Shown here in pieces: positions 44,017 through 52,919 of a stretch of DNA of 64,000 nucleotides. The translations under genes and the position numbers were made by a program. The notes under the pieces were generated by a model. That model was given only the letters and a program-made list of their open reading frames with translations, was not told where the DNA came from and ran no database searches. Source of the DNA: Burkholderiales bacterium. Lineage in GTDB: Bacteria > Pseudomonadota > Gammaproteobacteria > Burkholderiales > Burkholderiaceae_C. The stretch is taken from positions 1-64,000 of the forward strand of contig JACRAY010000001.1 in the NCBI GenBank assembly GCA_016213325.1. The letters are read 5' to 3'. How positions within the stretch are numbered: position 1 is the first letter of the stretch; the number at the start of each line of letters is the position of its first letter.

Positions 44017-44979
44017 ATGTTCAATCGTTCGATGAAATGGGTATTGGCCGCCCTGATGGCCGCAGCCACCCTCACGGCCCAGGCACAGGCCTGGCCGAGC
44101 CGGCCGGTCAAGGTGGTCATCCCCTTCCCGCCCGGCGGCACGCTGGACACGCTGGGCCGCAGCGTCGCGCAAAAGCTCGCCGAGCAGCTCGGCCAGCCTT
44201 TCGTGGTGGAGAACAAGCCAGGCGGCAACGGCACCATCGGCGCCGACCAGGTGGCCAAGGCACCGGCCGACGGCTACACGCTGCTGTTCAATGCTTCCAC
44301 GTTCACCACGGCGCCCATGACGATGAAGTCGGTGCCGTACAGCGTCACGCGCGACTTCGCCCCGATCGCACTGGTGGCGATGGCGCCGCTGTCGGTGGCC
44401 ATCAACAAGAACCTGCCCATCACCGACGTGAAGTCGCTGGTGGCATACGCCAAGGCGAACCCCGGCAAGATGACGTTTGCCGTCGGCTCCATCGGCTCGG
44501 CCGGGCACCTCGCGACCGAGCTGCTGAAAAAGTCGGCGGGCATCGACTACATGGTGGTGCCGTACAAGGGCACGGCCCCGGCGTTTCAGGACCTGATCGG
44601 CGGGCAAATCACCGGCTTCATCGACCCCATCCTCGGCTCGCTGCAGTACCACAAGGGCGGCATGCTGCGCGTCGTCGCGGTCACGTCGCAAGCGCGCACG
44701 CCCAACCTGCCCGAGGTGGCGACGGTCGCCGAAAGCATCCCCGGCTACGAGTACTACAGCTGGTACGGCCTGTGGGCGCCGGCGAAGACGCCGCAGGACA
44801 TCCTGGCCAGGCTCAACACCGAAGTGAACAAGGCGATCGCCGCCGAAATCCGCGAGAAGTTCTCGGCACAGGGCCTCACGTTCTCGCCCGGCTCGATCGA
44901 CGACTTCGCCAGGTTCCAGGCCGCTGACATGGCGCGGGCCCAGAAGATCATCACGGAAGGCAACATCCGTGTCGAGTGA
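44017..44979 (+). CDS. Tripartite tricarboxylate transporter (Bug/TctC) receptor 2
   Basis: 320 residues. Signal peptide to A-Q-A-Q-A, then W-P-S-R-P-V-K-V-V-I-P-F-P-P-G-G-T-L-D-T and E-N-K-P-G-G-N-G-T-I-G, the Bug signature. A second paralogue in one cluster suggests two related substrates or a more specific receptor. GAGGAG precedes the ATG. Overlaps the SDR gene by 11 nt. Confidence 0.9.
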   Translation: MFNRSMKWVLAALMAAATLTAQAQAWPSRPVKVVIPFPPGGTLDTLGRSVAQKLAEQLGQPFVVENKPGGNGTIGADQVAKAPADGYTLLFNASTFTTAPMTMKSVPYSVTRDFAPIALVAMAPLSVAINKNLPITDVKSLVAYAKANPGKMTFAVGSIGSAGHLATELLKKSAGIDYMVVPYKGTAPAFQDLIGGQITGFIDPILGSLQYHKGGMLRVVAVTSQARTPNLPEVATVAESIPGYEYYSWYGLWAPAKTPQDILARLNTEVNKAIAAEIREKFSAQGLTFSPGSIDDFARFQAADMARAQKIITEGNIRVE

Positions 44980-45664
44980 GGCGCGTCGCGCGCTCGTGAC
45001 GGGCACCAGCTCGGGCATCGGGCTCGCGATAGCGCGCTGTCTCCTCGACGAGGGCTGGCAGGTGACGGGCGCCGACATCGCGCCTGCGGTGTTGCGGCAC
45101 GAAGGCTTCGAAGCGGTGCAGGCCGACCTGCTCGATGGGCCCGCCGTCGCATCGCTGGCCGAGCGGCCGGCCCCGCAGGCCCTGGTGCACGCAGCGGGCA
45201 TCCTGCGCGCATCGCGGCTCGGCTCGCTGGACCTGCGCGACGGCGAGGCCATGTGGCGGTTGCACGTGCAGGCCGCCACACAACTGGCCGACCGCATCGT
45301 GCCCGCCATGGCCGAAGCGGGCAGCGGCCGCGTGGTACTGATCTCGAGCCGGGTTGCGCGCGGCATCGCCGGGCGCAGCCAGTACGCGGCGACCAAGGCT
45401 GCGCTGGCTTCGCTGGCACGCAGCTGGGCGGCCGAAGTGGTGGCGCGCGGCGTCACGGTCAACGTGGTGTCGCCCGGTGCGACGCGCACGGCCATGCAGA
45501 CCGACCCTGCACGCGGGCACGTCGCGCCGCGCGTACCGCCCCTCGGGCGCTTCATCGAACCCGAAGAAGTGGCCTCCCTCGTCGGCTACCTCCTGTCGCC
45601 GATGGCCGCGGCCATCACCGGGCAGGACATCCAGGTGTGCGGCGGCGGCTCGCTGTCGCTCTGA
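44969..45664 (+). CDS. Short-chain dehydrogenase/reductase
   Basis: 231 residues. Cofactor motif T-G-T-S-S-G-I-G, H-A-A-G for the N-N-A-G position, catalytic S-S and Y-A-A-T-K. The C-terminal half ends with G-Q-D-I-Q-V-C-G-G-G. GTG start at 44969 inside the receptor gene. Oxidises or reduces an alcohol or keto intermediate; NADH or NADPH preference is not readable. Confidence 0.88.
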   Translation: MSSEARRALVTGTSSGIGLAIARCLLDEGWQVTGADIAPAVLRHEGFEAVQADLLDGPAVASLAERPAPQALVHAAGILRASRLGSLDLRDGEAMWRLHVQAATQLADRIVPAMAEAGSGRVVLISSRVARGIAGRSQYAATKAALASLARSWAAEVVARGVTVNVVSPGATRTAMQTDPARGHVAPRVPPLGRFIEPEEVASLVGYLLSPMAAAITGQDIQVCGGGSLSL

Positions 45665-45669
45665 AAGCC

Positions 45670-46533
45670 ATGGACGTCGGAATCGTCGGGCTCGGGCTGG
45701 TCGGGCAAGCCATTGCACATCGGCTGCTGCTGGCGGGCCATGCGGTGCGGGGTTACGACTTGCGCGAAGAGGCGCGTGCCGCGCTGGTCGCGCGCGGGGG
45801 TGCTGCCTGCACGAGCGCGCGCGACGTCGCTGCGGCCTGCCAGACCGTGGTGCTCGCCGTGTTCGACAGCCAGGACGTGCTGGCCGTCATCGACGGCATG
45901 CAAGGCGATGCCCTGCACGTGCAGCGGTTCATCGACTGCTCCACCGGTTCGCCCGACATCCTGGCGGAGCTGGCCACGCGCCTGAAGGCGCTGGGCATCG
46001 ATTTCATCGAAGCGCCGCTCTCCGGCTCCAGCCAGCAGGTCGAAGCTGGCGAAGCCACGCAGCTGCTGGGCGGTGAAGCCGATGCGATAGCGAGTTGCCT
46101 GGCCGTGCTCGAAGCCATCTCGCCGCGCCGCATCCATGTGGGCGCGGCCGGCATGGCGGCGAAGGCCAAGCTCGCCACCAACCTCGTGCTGGGGCTCAAC
46201 CGAGCCGTGCTGGCAGAGGGCATGGCTTTCGCCGAGAGCCTGGGCATCTCGCCCGCAGCCTTCCTCGCGCTGGTGCTCGCGACACCCGCCCGGTCGGCGG
46301 CCGCGGAAGCCAAGGGACAGCTGATGGTCGAAGGCCGCTTCGAGCCGCAGTCGCGCATCCGCCAGCACCTGAAGGACGTGGGCCTGATGCTGCAAGCGGC
46401 TGCCGAAGCGGGCCAGCCGCTGCCGCTGTCGCAGGCGCACGCCGAGATCATGCGCCGCGCGGTCGAGGCCGGCGACGGCGACCTGGACAACGCCGCGATC
46501 CTGCGCCAATGGCGGCGCGAGCGCGGCCACTGA
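45670..46533 (+). CDS. 3-hydroxyisobutyrate-dehydrogenase-family NAD(P) oxidoreductase
   Basis: 287 residues. The N-terminal Rossmann G-I-V-G-L-G-L-V-G, the family S-T-G-S-P region (D-C-S-T-G), A-P-L-S-G-S and the catalytic Lys in A-K-L-A-T-N-L-V define the beta-hydroxyacid dehydrogenase group (HIBADH, GarR, tartronate semialdehyde reductase). It starts 5 nt after the SDR stop. Reduction of a semialdehyde in the pathway is likely. Confidence 0.9.
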   Translation: MDVGIVGLGLVGQAIAHRLLLAGHAVRGYDLREEARAALVARGGAACTSARDVAAACQTVVLAVFDSQDVLAVIDGMQGDALHVQRFIDCSTGSPDILAELATRLKALGIDFIEAPLSGSSQQVEAGEATQLLGGEADAIASCLAVLEAISPRRIHVGAAGMAAKAKLATNLVLGLNRAVLAEGMAFAESLGISPAAFLALVLATPARSAAAEAKGQLMVEGRFEPQSRIRQHLKDVGLMLQAAAEAGQPLPLSQAHAEIMRRAVEAGDGDLDNAAILRQWRRERGH

Positions 46534-46541
46534 AGCAAGAG

Positions 46542-47402
46542 ATGAGAGACTTTTCGCAAGACCACCGCTGGCTGTCGGTCAACACGGCCACCATCCGCAA
46601 GTCGCAGGGCGTCGACCTGCCGCTTGCGCAGATCATCGATGCGTGTGCCCGGCGCGGCATCCGCGCAATTTCGCCGTGGCGCGACCAGGTGGCCGCTGCA
46701 GGGCTGAACAACGTGGCAAAGCTGGTGCGCGACCACCAGATGGAACTCTCCGGCTATTGCCGCGGCGGCATGTTCACCTCGGAAGGCGCGCGCGAAGACA
46801 ACCGCCGCGCCGTCGACGAAGCCGCGCAGCTGGGCGCCGCCTGCCTGGTGCTGGTGGTAGGCGCGTTACCCGGGGCGCTGCAGGGCCGGGCAGCCCACAA
46901 GGACATCGCGCTGGCCCGCAACCAGGTGCGTGACGGCATCGGCGAACTGCTGGACTACGCACGCACGGCGCGCATGCCGCTGGCCATCGAGCCGCTGCAC
47001 CCGATGTACGCCGCCGACCGCGCCTGCATCAACACGATGGAGCATGCGCTGGACGTCTGCGACGAGCTCGACCCTTATCGCTCGGGAAGCATCGGCGTGG
47101 CGGTGGACGTGTACCACGTGTGGTGGGACCCGAAGCTGGAGCAACAGGTCGAGCGGGCCGGCGGCAAGCGCCTGCTCGCCTTCCACGTGTGCGACTGGCT
47201 CACGCCGACCACCGACCTGCTGAACGACCGCGGGATGATGGGCGACGGCGTGATCGACATCCCGAAGATCCGCGGCTGGGTCGAAGCGCAGGGCTTCGCG
47301 GGCTATAGCGAAGTCGAGATTTTCTCCACCGGCAACTGGTGGCAGCGCGGGCACGGCGAGGTGCTCGACACCTGCATCGCGCGGCACAAGGCCGCCGTCT
47401 GA
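46542..47402 (+). CDS. Sugar phosphate isomerase/epimerase-like TIM-barrel protein
   Basis: 286 residues of the IolE/IolI-type AP-endonuclease fold: C-R-G-G-M-F near residue 78, P-L-A-I-E-P-L-H-P-M-Y with the metal Glu, V-D-V-Y-H-V-W-W-D-P and F-H-V-C-D-W for His/Asp ligands, and E-V-E-I-F-S. Epimerase or dehydratase of a ketose or inositol-like compound. Last gene of the TetR operon; its ATG is 8 nt after the previous stop. Confidence 0.85.
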   Translation: MRDFSQDHRWLSVNTATIRKSQGVDLPLAQIIDACARRGIRAISPWRDQVAAAGLNNVAKLVRDHQMELSGYCRGGMFTSEGAREDNRRAVDEAAQLGAACLVLVVGALPGALQGRAAHKDIALARNQVRDGIGELLDYARTARMPLAIEPLHPMYAADRACINTMEHALDVCDELDPYRSGSIGVAVDVYHVWWDPKLEQQVERAGGKRLLAFHVCDWLTPTTDLLNDRGMMGDGVIDIPKIRGWVEAQGFAGYSEVEIFSTGNWWQRGHGEVLDTCIARHKAAV

Positions 47403-47407
47403 GCCCC

Positions 47408-47434
47408 GTAGGGTGGGCAGCTCCGCTGCCCACC
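47408..47434. repeat. Intergenic dyad repeat, GTAGGGTGGGCAG family, copy 3
   Basis: GTAGGGTGGGCAG, 5-nt loop, CTGCCCACC. 9-bp stem between the convergent epimerase and bactofilin genes, where it may also terminate transcription. Confidence 0.65.
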
Positions 47435-47438
47435 ATGC

Positions 47439-47939
47439 TCACCCCACCGAGGTATTACGCACCGGCTGCAAAGCCGGCCGCTCCGTCTTGGCAGTGCCGA
47501 ACTCGATCTCGCCCGAAAGCTGCCCGCCCTCCTCGATGACGACCTTGCCGTAGCGCACGCGGCCCGTCACACGGCCGGTCGAATAGATCACCAGCTTCTG
47601 GCGTGCCGTGAGGTTGCCGTCGAACTGGCCGCGGATCTCGGCGATGTCGATCTCCGCCGAGCCCTTGAAGGAGCCGCGCTCGGAGATCTGGATCACACGC
47701 GAATCCATTGTCGCCTCCACCGAGCCTTCGACCACCAGCGTGTCGCAATCGGTGATCTCCACGCCCTTCAGCTTGATGTTGGGGCCGACGGTCAGCTTGC
47801 TCTCCCCTTCCTTCACCGCTGGCGCTTGCGGGGCGGGTGCAGCGGCCGCTGCGTTGGGACTCTGGGCCGGGCGTGCCGCAGGGCCGTCGGCCTCGCGCTT
47901 GCTGCTGGTGTTGTTGAAGAAGGGGGACTGCAGTGCCAT
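47439..47939 (-). CDS. Bactofilin (polymer-forming cytoskeletal protein)
   Basis: 166 residues. A central beta-helix domain (about 45-150) has repeating hydrophobic turns, V-G-P-N-I-K-L-K-G-V-E-I, V-V-E-G-S-V-E-A-T and L-V-I-Y-S-T-G-R-V-T-G-R-V-R-Y, flanked by disordered Ala/Pro-rich tails, the typical bactofilin layout. Such proteins self-assemble at membranes and organise cell-wall enzymes or polarity. No metallopeptidase partner (LmdC) lies next to it. Confidence 0.92.
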   Translation of the reverse strand: MALQSPFFNNTSSKREADGPAARPAQSPNAAAAAPAPQAPAVKEGESKLTVGPNIKLKGVEITDCDTLVVEGSVEATMDSRVIQISERGSFKGSAEIDIAEIRGQFDGNLTARQKLVIYSTGRVTGRVRYGKVVIEEGGQLSGEIEFGTAKTERPALQPVRNTSVG

Positions 47940-48098
47940 GAAATGCTTTCCTCTGTTTCGTTGATGGTGTGTGGAGAGCGACCGATGCTACGCAGCACAT
48001 GCATTACATGTTCAGCGGGCGGCGCAAGATCGGTAACATTGCTTGCGCTGCATCGCGAGAGCAGGCAACATCGATTGCAGGACGATGAGGGGATCCGG

Positions 48099-48776
48099 AT
48101 GACACGCAGACTGCTGGGCGCTGCCGCCCTGTGCCTGGCGTGCGCCTGTGCAACGAACGCGTGGGCGCAGGGGTTCGACACGAGCGCGGGCAACCTGCTG
48201 GCCCTGCTGCGCGAAAGCCCGGGCAACAACCGGCCCGAGGAAAAGCTGGACCCCATAGGCCTGGTGCGCGCGCAGCTCGCCGACGGCCGCGAAGTCGACA
48301 TCGACGCCAGCTGGTTCCAGTACCTCGGCGACATGCACGTGCGGCTGGTGTTCGACGGCGAAGCCAGCATGCAGACCGCTTCCCCGGGTGACCTCGAAAG
48401 GCTGCACCTGTCCCCGCAGGACGCCGTGACGCAGGCCGTCGACAACATGCGGCGCCGCTACGGCGCGCCGCGCGTGCAGCCCTACGGCGGCGGGCTGATG
48501 CAGGTGGTGGCCGCCGAGCCCGACCTCGTGAGCAGCTACTTCCTCGACCGCGCTCTCTGGCAGGACCAGTTGCATCGCTACCCGCAGGGCGTGGTGGCCT
48601 CGGTGCCGCTGCGCGGCGGCCTGCTGTTCGCGCCGGCCGACGACGAGAAGGCGCTGACCAACCTGAGGTTCAGTGCGGCGGCGCTGTTCACCGCCAGCGA
48701 CCGCACGCGCGTGTCGTCGGCGCTGTACCTGTTCAAGGACGGGCGCTGGTCGGTCTTCCAGGCTCCCAGGCTGTAG
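48099..48776 (+). CDS. Exported protein of unknown function
   Basis: 225 residues. Signal peptide M-T-R-R-L-L-G-A-A-A-L-C-L-A ending near A-W-A-Q (cleavage around residue 24). The rest is alpha/beta with no Cys and no motif I recognise. A GAGGGG box precedes the ATG. Its 3' end overlaps the convergent histidine phosphatase gene by 44 nt. Confidence 0.7.
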   Translation: MTRRLLGAAALCLACACATNAWAQGFDTSAGNLLALLRESPGNNRPEEKLDPIGLVRAQLADGREVDIDASWFQYLGDMHVRLVFDGEASMQTASPGDLERLHLSPQDAVTQAVDNMRRRYGAPRVQPYGGGLMQVVAAEPDLVSSYFLDRALWQDQLHRYPQGVVASVPLRGGLLFAPADDEKALTNLRFSAAALFTASDRTRVSSALYLFKDGRWSVFQAPRL

Positions 48777-49329
48777 GCGCCAGGCGCCCCTCGACCTTGT
48801 AGCCCCCGCCCGGCAGCAGCGCCAGCACCACCATCTCGCCTTGCGCGGGCTGGATGCCCGTGAAAGCGTGGATGGTGGAGCCGTGCGTGACCAGCACTGC
48901 ATTGCCGGCCGCCGGCCGTCGCGACACCAGGGCCTTCAGGCGCTCGAGTTGCGACGCTTCGTTCTCGCGCCGCCCGAACAGGTTGGACAAGGCCGTGTCG
49001 ACCTGGGCTTCCTGCCCGAAAGCCAACCGCGCCGTTTCGAGGCAGCGGCACCACGGGCTCGACACCAGCGATGCGAGCCGGATGGAACGTGCCCGCCAGG
49101 CCTCGCCGAGCGCACGCGAAGAGCGGCGGCCCTCCTCGTTCAGGTTGCGCTGGGTCGCGCAGTCGTCTGCGCGGAAGCCGGGTGGATCGCCGGTACCGGG
49201 GTCGGTGGCGCCATGCCGCATCAGCACGACGCGGCCGCCGGCCTTCAGCCCCGTCCACGCGCCATCGTCGGCGCGCGCTGTTCCCGCCGACACCAGCAGT
49301 GCAGCCAGCAGTGCGAACACATAACGCAT
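48733..49329 (-). CDS. Exported histidine phosphatase (phosphoglycerate-mutase-like)
   Basis: 198 residues. A signal peptide (to about residue 21) is followed by V-V-L-M-R-H-G-A-T with the phospho-accepting His, N-L-N-E-E-G-R-R-S, S-P-W-C-R-C-L-E-T-A with a catalytic Arg, and V-T-H-G-S with the second His. Branch-2-like periplasmic phosphatase; substrate unknown. Start at ATG 49329; divergent from the aldo/keto reductase with a 21-bp gap. Confidence 0.85.
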   Translation of the reverse strand: MRYVFALLAALLVSAGTARADDGAWTGLKAGGRVVLMRHGATDPGTGDPPGFRADDCATQRNLNEEGRRSSRALGEAWRARSIRLASLVSSPWCRCLETARLAFGQEAQVDTALSNLFGRRENEASQLERLKALVSRRPAAGNAVLVTHGSTIHAFTGIQPAQGEMVVLALLPGGGYKVEGRLAPTAWEPGRPTSARP

Positions 49330-49350
49330 GCGCCATGCTACGCTGGCCGC

Positions 49351-50241
49351 ATGAAGCGACGCTCGCTGCTGCAAGCGATGCCCCTGCTCGCCGCAGGGAC
49401 CGCTTCGGCGCAGCCGCAGCCGCTGGCCCGCCCCATCCCGTCGAGCGGCGAGCGCATCCCGGTGGTGGGGCTGGGCACCTGGATCACGTTCAACGTCGGC
49501 AAGGACGCCGATGCCCGTGCGCAGTGCGCGCGGGTGCTGAAGCATTTCTTCGACGCGGGCGGGCGTGTGGTCGACTCTTCGCCCATGTATGGCTCCTCGC
49601 AGGGCGTGGTCGGCGAAGCGCTGCAGCGCCTCGGTGCGCAGCAGCGGGTGTTTGCGGCGGACAAGGTCTGGACCTCCTCGCCCGGCGCTGCGCAGATAGA
49701 GGCATCGCGGCGGCTCTGGCAGGTTCCGCGCTTCGACCTGCTGCAGGTACACAACCTCGTCGGCTGGGAACACCAGCTGCCGCTGCTGCTGGAGATGAAG
49801 GCGCGGGGCTTGGTGCGCTATGTGGGCATCACCACGTCGGAGGGGCGCCGGCACCGCGAGATCGAGCAGCTGATGCGCACCCAGCGCATCGACTTCGTGC
49901 AGTTCACCTACAACCTGCTGGACCGCGAGGTGGAAGAACGCCTGTTGCCGCTGGCCAGGGACCGCGGCATCGCGGTGATCGCCAATCGCAACTTCCGCGA
50001 AGGTGCGCTGCTGCAGCAGTTGCAGCGGCATCCGCTGCCGCCTTTTGCCGGCGAAGCAGGCTGCACCAGCTGGGCGCAGTTCGCACTGAAGTGGGTGATC
50101 TCGCATCCGCAAGTGACTTGCGCGATCCCGGCGACCACGCGCGTGGACCACGTGCGCGAAAACGTCGCCACGGCCCTCGGCCCCATGCCCGACGACGCGT
50201 TGCGCAAGCGCATGGCCGACCACGTGGCGAGGCTGCGTTGA
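49351..50241 (+). CDS. Aldo/keto reductase with Tat-like signal
   Basis: 296 residues. The N-terminal M-K-R-R-S-L-L-Q-A ... A-S-A-Q looks like a Tat signal, unusual for the family. The AKR core has the tetrad Asp (V-V-D-S-S-P-M), Tyr (M-Y-G), Lys (A-D-K-V-W) and His (Q-V-H-N). Export through Tat would allow a bound NADP. TTG of the next gene overlaps its stop. Confidence 0.85.
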   Translation: MKRRSLLQAMPLLAAGTASAQPQPLARPIPSSGERIPVVGLGTWITFNVGKDADARAQCARVLKHFFDAGGRVVDSSPMYGSSQGVVGEALQRLGAQQRVFAADKVWTSSPGAAQIEASRRLWQVPRFDLLQVHNLVGWEHQLPLLLEMKARGLVRYVGITTSEGRRHREIEQLMRTQRIDFVQFTYNLLDREVEERLLPLARDRGIAVIANRNFREGALLQQLQRHPLPPFAGEAGCTSWAQFALKWVISHPQVTCAIPATTRVDHVRENVATALGPMPDDALRKRMADHVARLR

Positions 50242-50750
50242 GCGAGTGGTCGACCTACACGCTGTCCGACTTCCTGATGTTCTCGCCGCGCACGTGGTGG
50301 CGGCTGGTGGAGGCGTACAACCGCGAGTGGTGGCCTTTGCACATTGCCATGTTCGTTGCGGGCATCGCTGCAGTGTGGCGGGCCAGGTTCGCGCCGTGGG
50401 TGCTCGCCGCGGCATGGGCCTGGGTGGCGTGGGCGTTCCACTGGGAGCGCCATGTCGAAGTCAACCTGGCCGGGCCGTGGTTCGCGGGTGCCTTCGCTTT
50501 GCAGGCAGCGCTGCTGCTCGCTAGCCCGCGGGAAAGCGCCTCGCGTGTCGGCCTCGGCGTCGCTGCCGCAGGGCTGGTGCTCTATCCACTGGTGGGCGTG
50601 GTGTCGGGCAAGCCGGTTGAAGTGTTCGGCATGATGCCCGACCCGACCGCGCTGGTGACGCTGGGACTGGTGAGGCGCTGGTGGCTGCGCGTGATTCCCG
50701 CCCTGGCGCTCACCGCGGGCTGGCTCACGCGTTGGGTGATGGCGGGGTGA
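50238..50750 (+). CDS. DUF6064-like integral membrane protein
   Basis: 170 residues with five to six hydrophobic helices rich in Trp. The N-terminal Y-T-L-S-D-F-L-M-F-S-P-R-T-Y/W-W-R-L and M-M-P-D-P-T-A-L-x-T-L-G near residue 130 fit the DUF6064 family as I remember it. TTG start at 50238 overlaps the AKR stop (TTGA). Function unknown. Confidence 0.7.
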   Translation: MSEWSTYTLSDFLMFSPRTWWRLVEAYNREWWPLHIAMFVAGIAAVWRARFAPWVLAAAWAWVAWAFHWERHVEVNLAGPWFAGAFALQAALLLASPRESASRVGLGVAAAGLVLYPLVGVVSGKPVEVFGMMPDPTALVTLGLVRRWWLRVIPALALTAGWLTRWVMAG

Positions 50751-50751
50751 G

Positions 50752-50817
50752 GGCTGGGGTTGCACCCCAGCCTACAAGAACATGGCGGGGTTCCGTAGGC
50801 TGGGGTGAAACCCCGGC
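50752..50817. repeat. Pair of GTAGGCTGGGGT dyad repeats
   Basis: Two inverted copies lie in the 70-bp gap between convergent genes. Copy A (50752-50775) has arms GGCTGGGGT and ACCCCAGCC followed by TAC; copy B (50795-50817) is GTAGGCTGGGGT, GAA, ACCCCGGC. They face each other with 19 bp between and begin with GTAGG, as in the other intergenic family. Confidence 0.6.
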
Positions 50818-50820
50818 GCC

Positions 50821-51405
50821 TCAATACGCCACGCTGTACCGGAACCCGCGAAACCGCAACACGGCCGACTTCGGCCGGATCTGCTCGAGCACCAGCCCCG
50901 GCGCCACCTCGGCACCTTCGTTGGCCACCTGCCCGCCCACGATCAGCATGCGCTGCGAGGCGTTGTCCGAATACACACCACCACTGATCGGCAGCTTCGG
51001 CAACTCGCGCTGCACCTCCGCCGGCAGTTCGCTCACGGCATGGATGCGTTCCGCAGCCGAGGCGGCGGGCGCTGCAGCAGGCGCAGGCACCGGTGCAGCC
51101 ACTGGCGCTTTCGCCACCACCGGCTCGGGCGGCGGTGGCGCGGGCAGCAACACCGGTGCCGGTGCAGGAGCTGGCACCACGACCGGCGCCGGCGCAGCCA
51201 CCGTCGGGGCGCTTCGGCCCGAAGGCCACAACCACGCGGCCGCAGCCACCACTGCAAGGCCACCCAGGCCGCCCGCCACCACCGGCCAGTTCATACCGTG
51301 CCGCGCACGCCCCGGCACCGCCACCGGATGCGCATGGATGCCGCGCGACGGGTCGCGCTCGCGGTCGGCGTCGGCTTTGCGCAAGGCATCGAGGATGTAC
51401 GACAT
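50821..51405 (-). CDS. GspB-like type II secretion accessory protein
   Basis: 194 residues. The N-terminus M-S-Y-I-L-D-A-L-R-K-A-D is the GspB signature, then a single membrane helix (about 40-60), a long Pro/Ala/Val-rich periplasmic linker and a C-terminal domain (about 135-194). It starts one base after the GspA/ExeA stop. The pair helps place the secretin of the type II system through peptidoglycan; the core gsp operon is not here. Confidence 0.85.
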   Translation of the reverse strand: MSYILDALRKADADRERDPSRGIHAHPVAVPGRARHGMNWPVVAGGLGGLAVVAAAAWLWPSGRSAPTVAAPAPVVVPAPAPAPVLLPAPPPPEPVVAKAPVAAPVPAPAAAPAASAAERIHAVSELPAEVQRELPKLPISGGVYSDNASQRMLIVGGQVANEGAEVAPGLVLEQIRPKSAVLRFRGFRYSVAY

Positions 51406-51406
51406 G

Positions 51407-52876
51407 TCAGGGCACCTTGCGCAGGCGCGGCTCGTCCACGCCGGCGGCGCGATTGAGCTGCATCGAAGTGAACGGGCCGGGCACGCCGTCGGCGGGCAAG
51501 CCCTGCGCCACCTGGAACGCGCGCAGGTCCGCCGGCTTGCTCACCTCGGCCCTGCGCCACATGGTGCCGAACTCGCCCTGCCAGCGCTCGGCCAGCTTGG
51601 CGATGGGAATCTGGTATTCGGCGCCGCCGGCCGCCAGCACCGCGTCCTTGTCGCCCAGCCCGATGAGGATCGCGTACGAAGGCCGCGAAGTGCCGGCGTC
51701 GAGAGTCAGCACGCCGGGCCGGTCGATCTGCCGGATCAGCGCGAGGTTGATCTTGCGGTTGGCGCACTGCACTTCTTCGCGCAGCACTTCACAGGGCTTG
51801 CCGTCTCCGGGCGAGAGCTTCCAGGACGAAGCCAGTTCGCGCCATGCGGCCGCTTCGTTGTCGAGCAGTGCTACCTGGCGCGAGACGGGCGGCTCGGGCG
51901 CAGCGGCAGGCTTCGCATCCGCCTTCGCGGCCGGTGCCGGCGCCGCCGACGCGGCGGCGGGCTCTTCGCGCACCGCGTTGGTCGCCGCCGCCAGCAGCCC
52001 CGCACCCAGCGCGAGCCCGAGGCCCATCGCCAGCGCCGGCTTGCGCCACGTGGCCGCTTGCGCCGGTGCCGGGTCGAACACTTCAGCGGCCGCCTGCTCC
52101 ACGATGCGCGGCGTCACCGTCGCCTGCCCGCCGGCATAGGCGCCCAGCAGCGCACGGTCGCACAGCAGGTTGATGCGGCGCGGCACGCCACCCGTCAGCC
52201 GGTGAATGCGCTGCAGCGCCCGCCGGTCGAACGGAAAAGGCCGGTCGAGTCCCGAAGCGTCCATGCGATGCCGCACGTACTGAGCTGCTTCACCTTCACC
52301 CAGCGCCTGCAGGTGGTAGCGCGCGATCACGCGCTGTGCCAGCTGTTCGAGTTCGGGCCGCGCCAGGATCTCGCGCAGCTCGGGCTGGCCGATCAGGATG
52401 ATCTGCAGCAGCTTGCGCTCGCTGGTTTCCAGGTTGGTCAGCAGGCGCAGCTGCTCCAGCACTTCGGCCGACAGGTTCTGCGCCTCGTCGATCACCAGCA
52501 CGTTGTTGCGCCCCGCCGCATGGGCCTGCAGCAGGAAGGCGTTGAGCGGGTCCAGGTAGTCCTTGACCGTACCGCCGCGCGACACCTCGATGCCGAATTC
52601 GTGGCACACCGTCTCCAGCAGCTCCAGCACCGTGAGCTTCGGGTTGAAGATGTAGGCCAGGTTGCAGTTTTCGGGCACCTGCTCCAGGAAGGACCGGCAC
52701 ACCGTGGTCTTGCCGGTGCCGATCTCGCCCGTGAGCAGCACGAAGCCGCCGCCGCCGCGCACGCCGTACAACAGGTGCGCCAGCGCCTCGCGGTGCCGTT
52801 CGCTCATGAACAGCAGGCGCGGGTCCGGCGCTATCGAGAACGGCTCCTGTTTCAGCCCGAAATAGGCAAGGTACAT
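51407..52876 (-). CDS. GspA/ExeA-like ATPase
   Basis: 489 residues. AAA-type ATPase domain (1-265) with P-loop G-E-I-G-T-G-K-T-T and Walker B L-V-I-D-E-A-Q-N. One membrane helix near 285 separates it from a periplasmic part whose C-terminus (F-Q-V-A-Q-G-L-P-A-D-G-V-P-G-P-F-T) looks like a peptidoglycan-binding domain. M-Y-L-A-Y-F-G-L-K is the typical start. Upstream of gspB on the same strand. Confidence 0.88.
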   Translation of the reverse strand: MYLAYFGLKQEPFSIAPDPRLLFMSERHREALAHLLYGVRGGGGFVLLTGEIGTGKTTVCRSFLEQVPENCNLAYIFNPKLTVLELLETVCHEFGIEVSRGGTVKDYLDPLNAFLLQAHAAGRNNVLVIDEAQNLSAEVLEQLRLLTNLETSERKLLQIILIGQPELREILARPELEQLAQRVIARYHLQALGEGEAAQYVRHRMDASGLDRPFPFDRRALQRIHRLTGGVPRRINLLCDRALLGAYAGGQATVTPRIVEQAAAEVFDPAPAQAATWRKPALAMGLGLALGAGLLAAATNAVREEPAAASAAPAPAAKADAKPAAAPEPPVSRQVALLDNEAAAWRELASSWKLSPGDGKPCEVLREEVQCANRKINLALIRQIDRPGVLTLDAGTSRPSYAILIGLGDKDAVLAAGGAEYQIPIAKLAERWQGEFGTMWRRAEVSKPADLRAFQVAQGLPADGVPGPFTSMQLNRAAGVDEPRLRKVP

Positions 52877-52919
52877 GCGGCAAGGATACCGCGGCAGCCG
52901 CCAGCCGGCGGTGGCGGCT

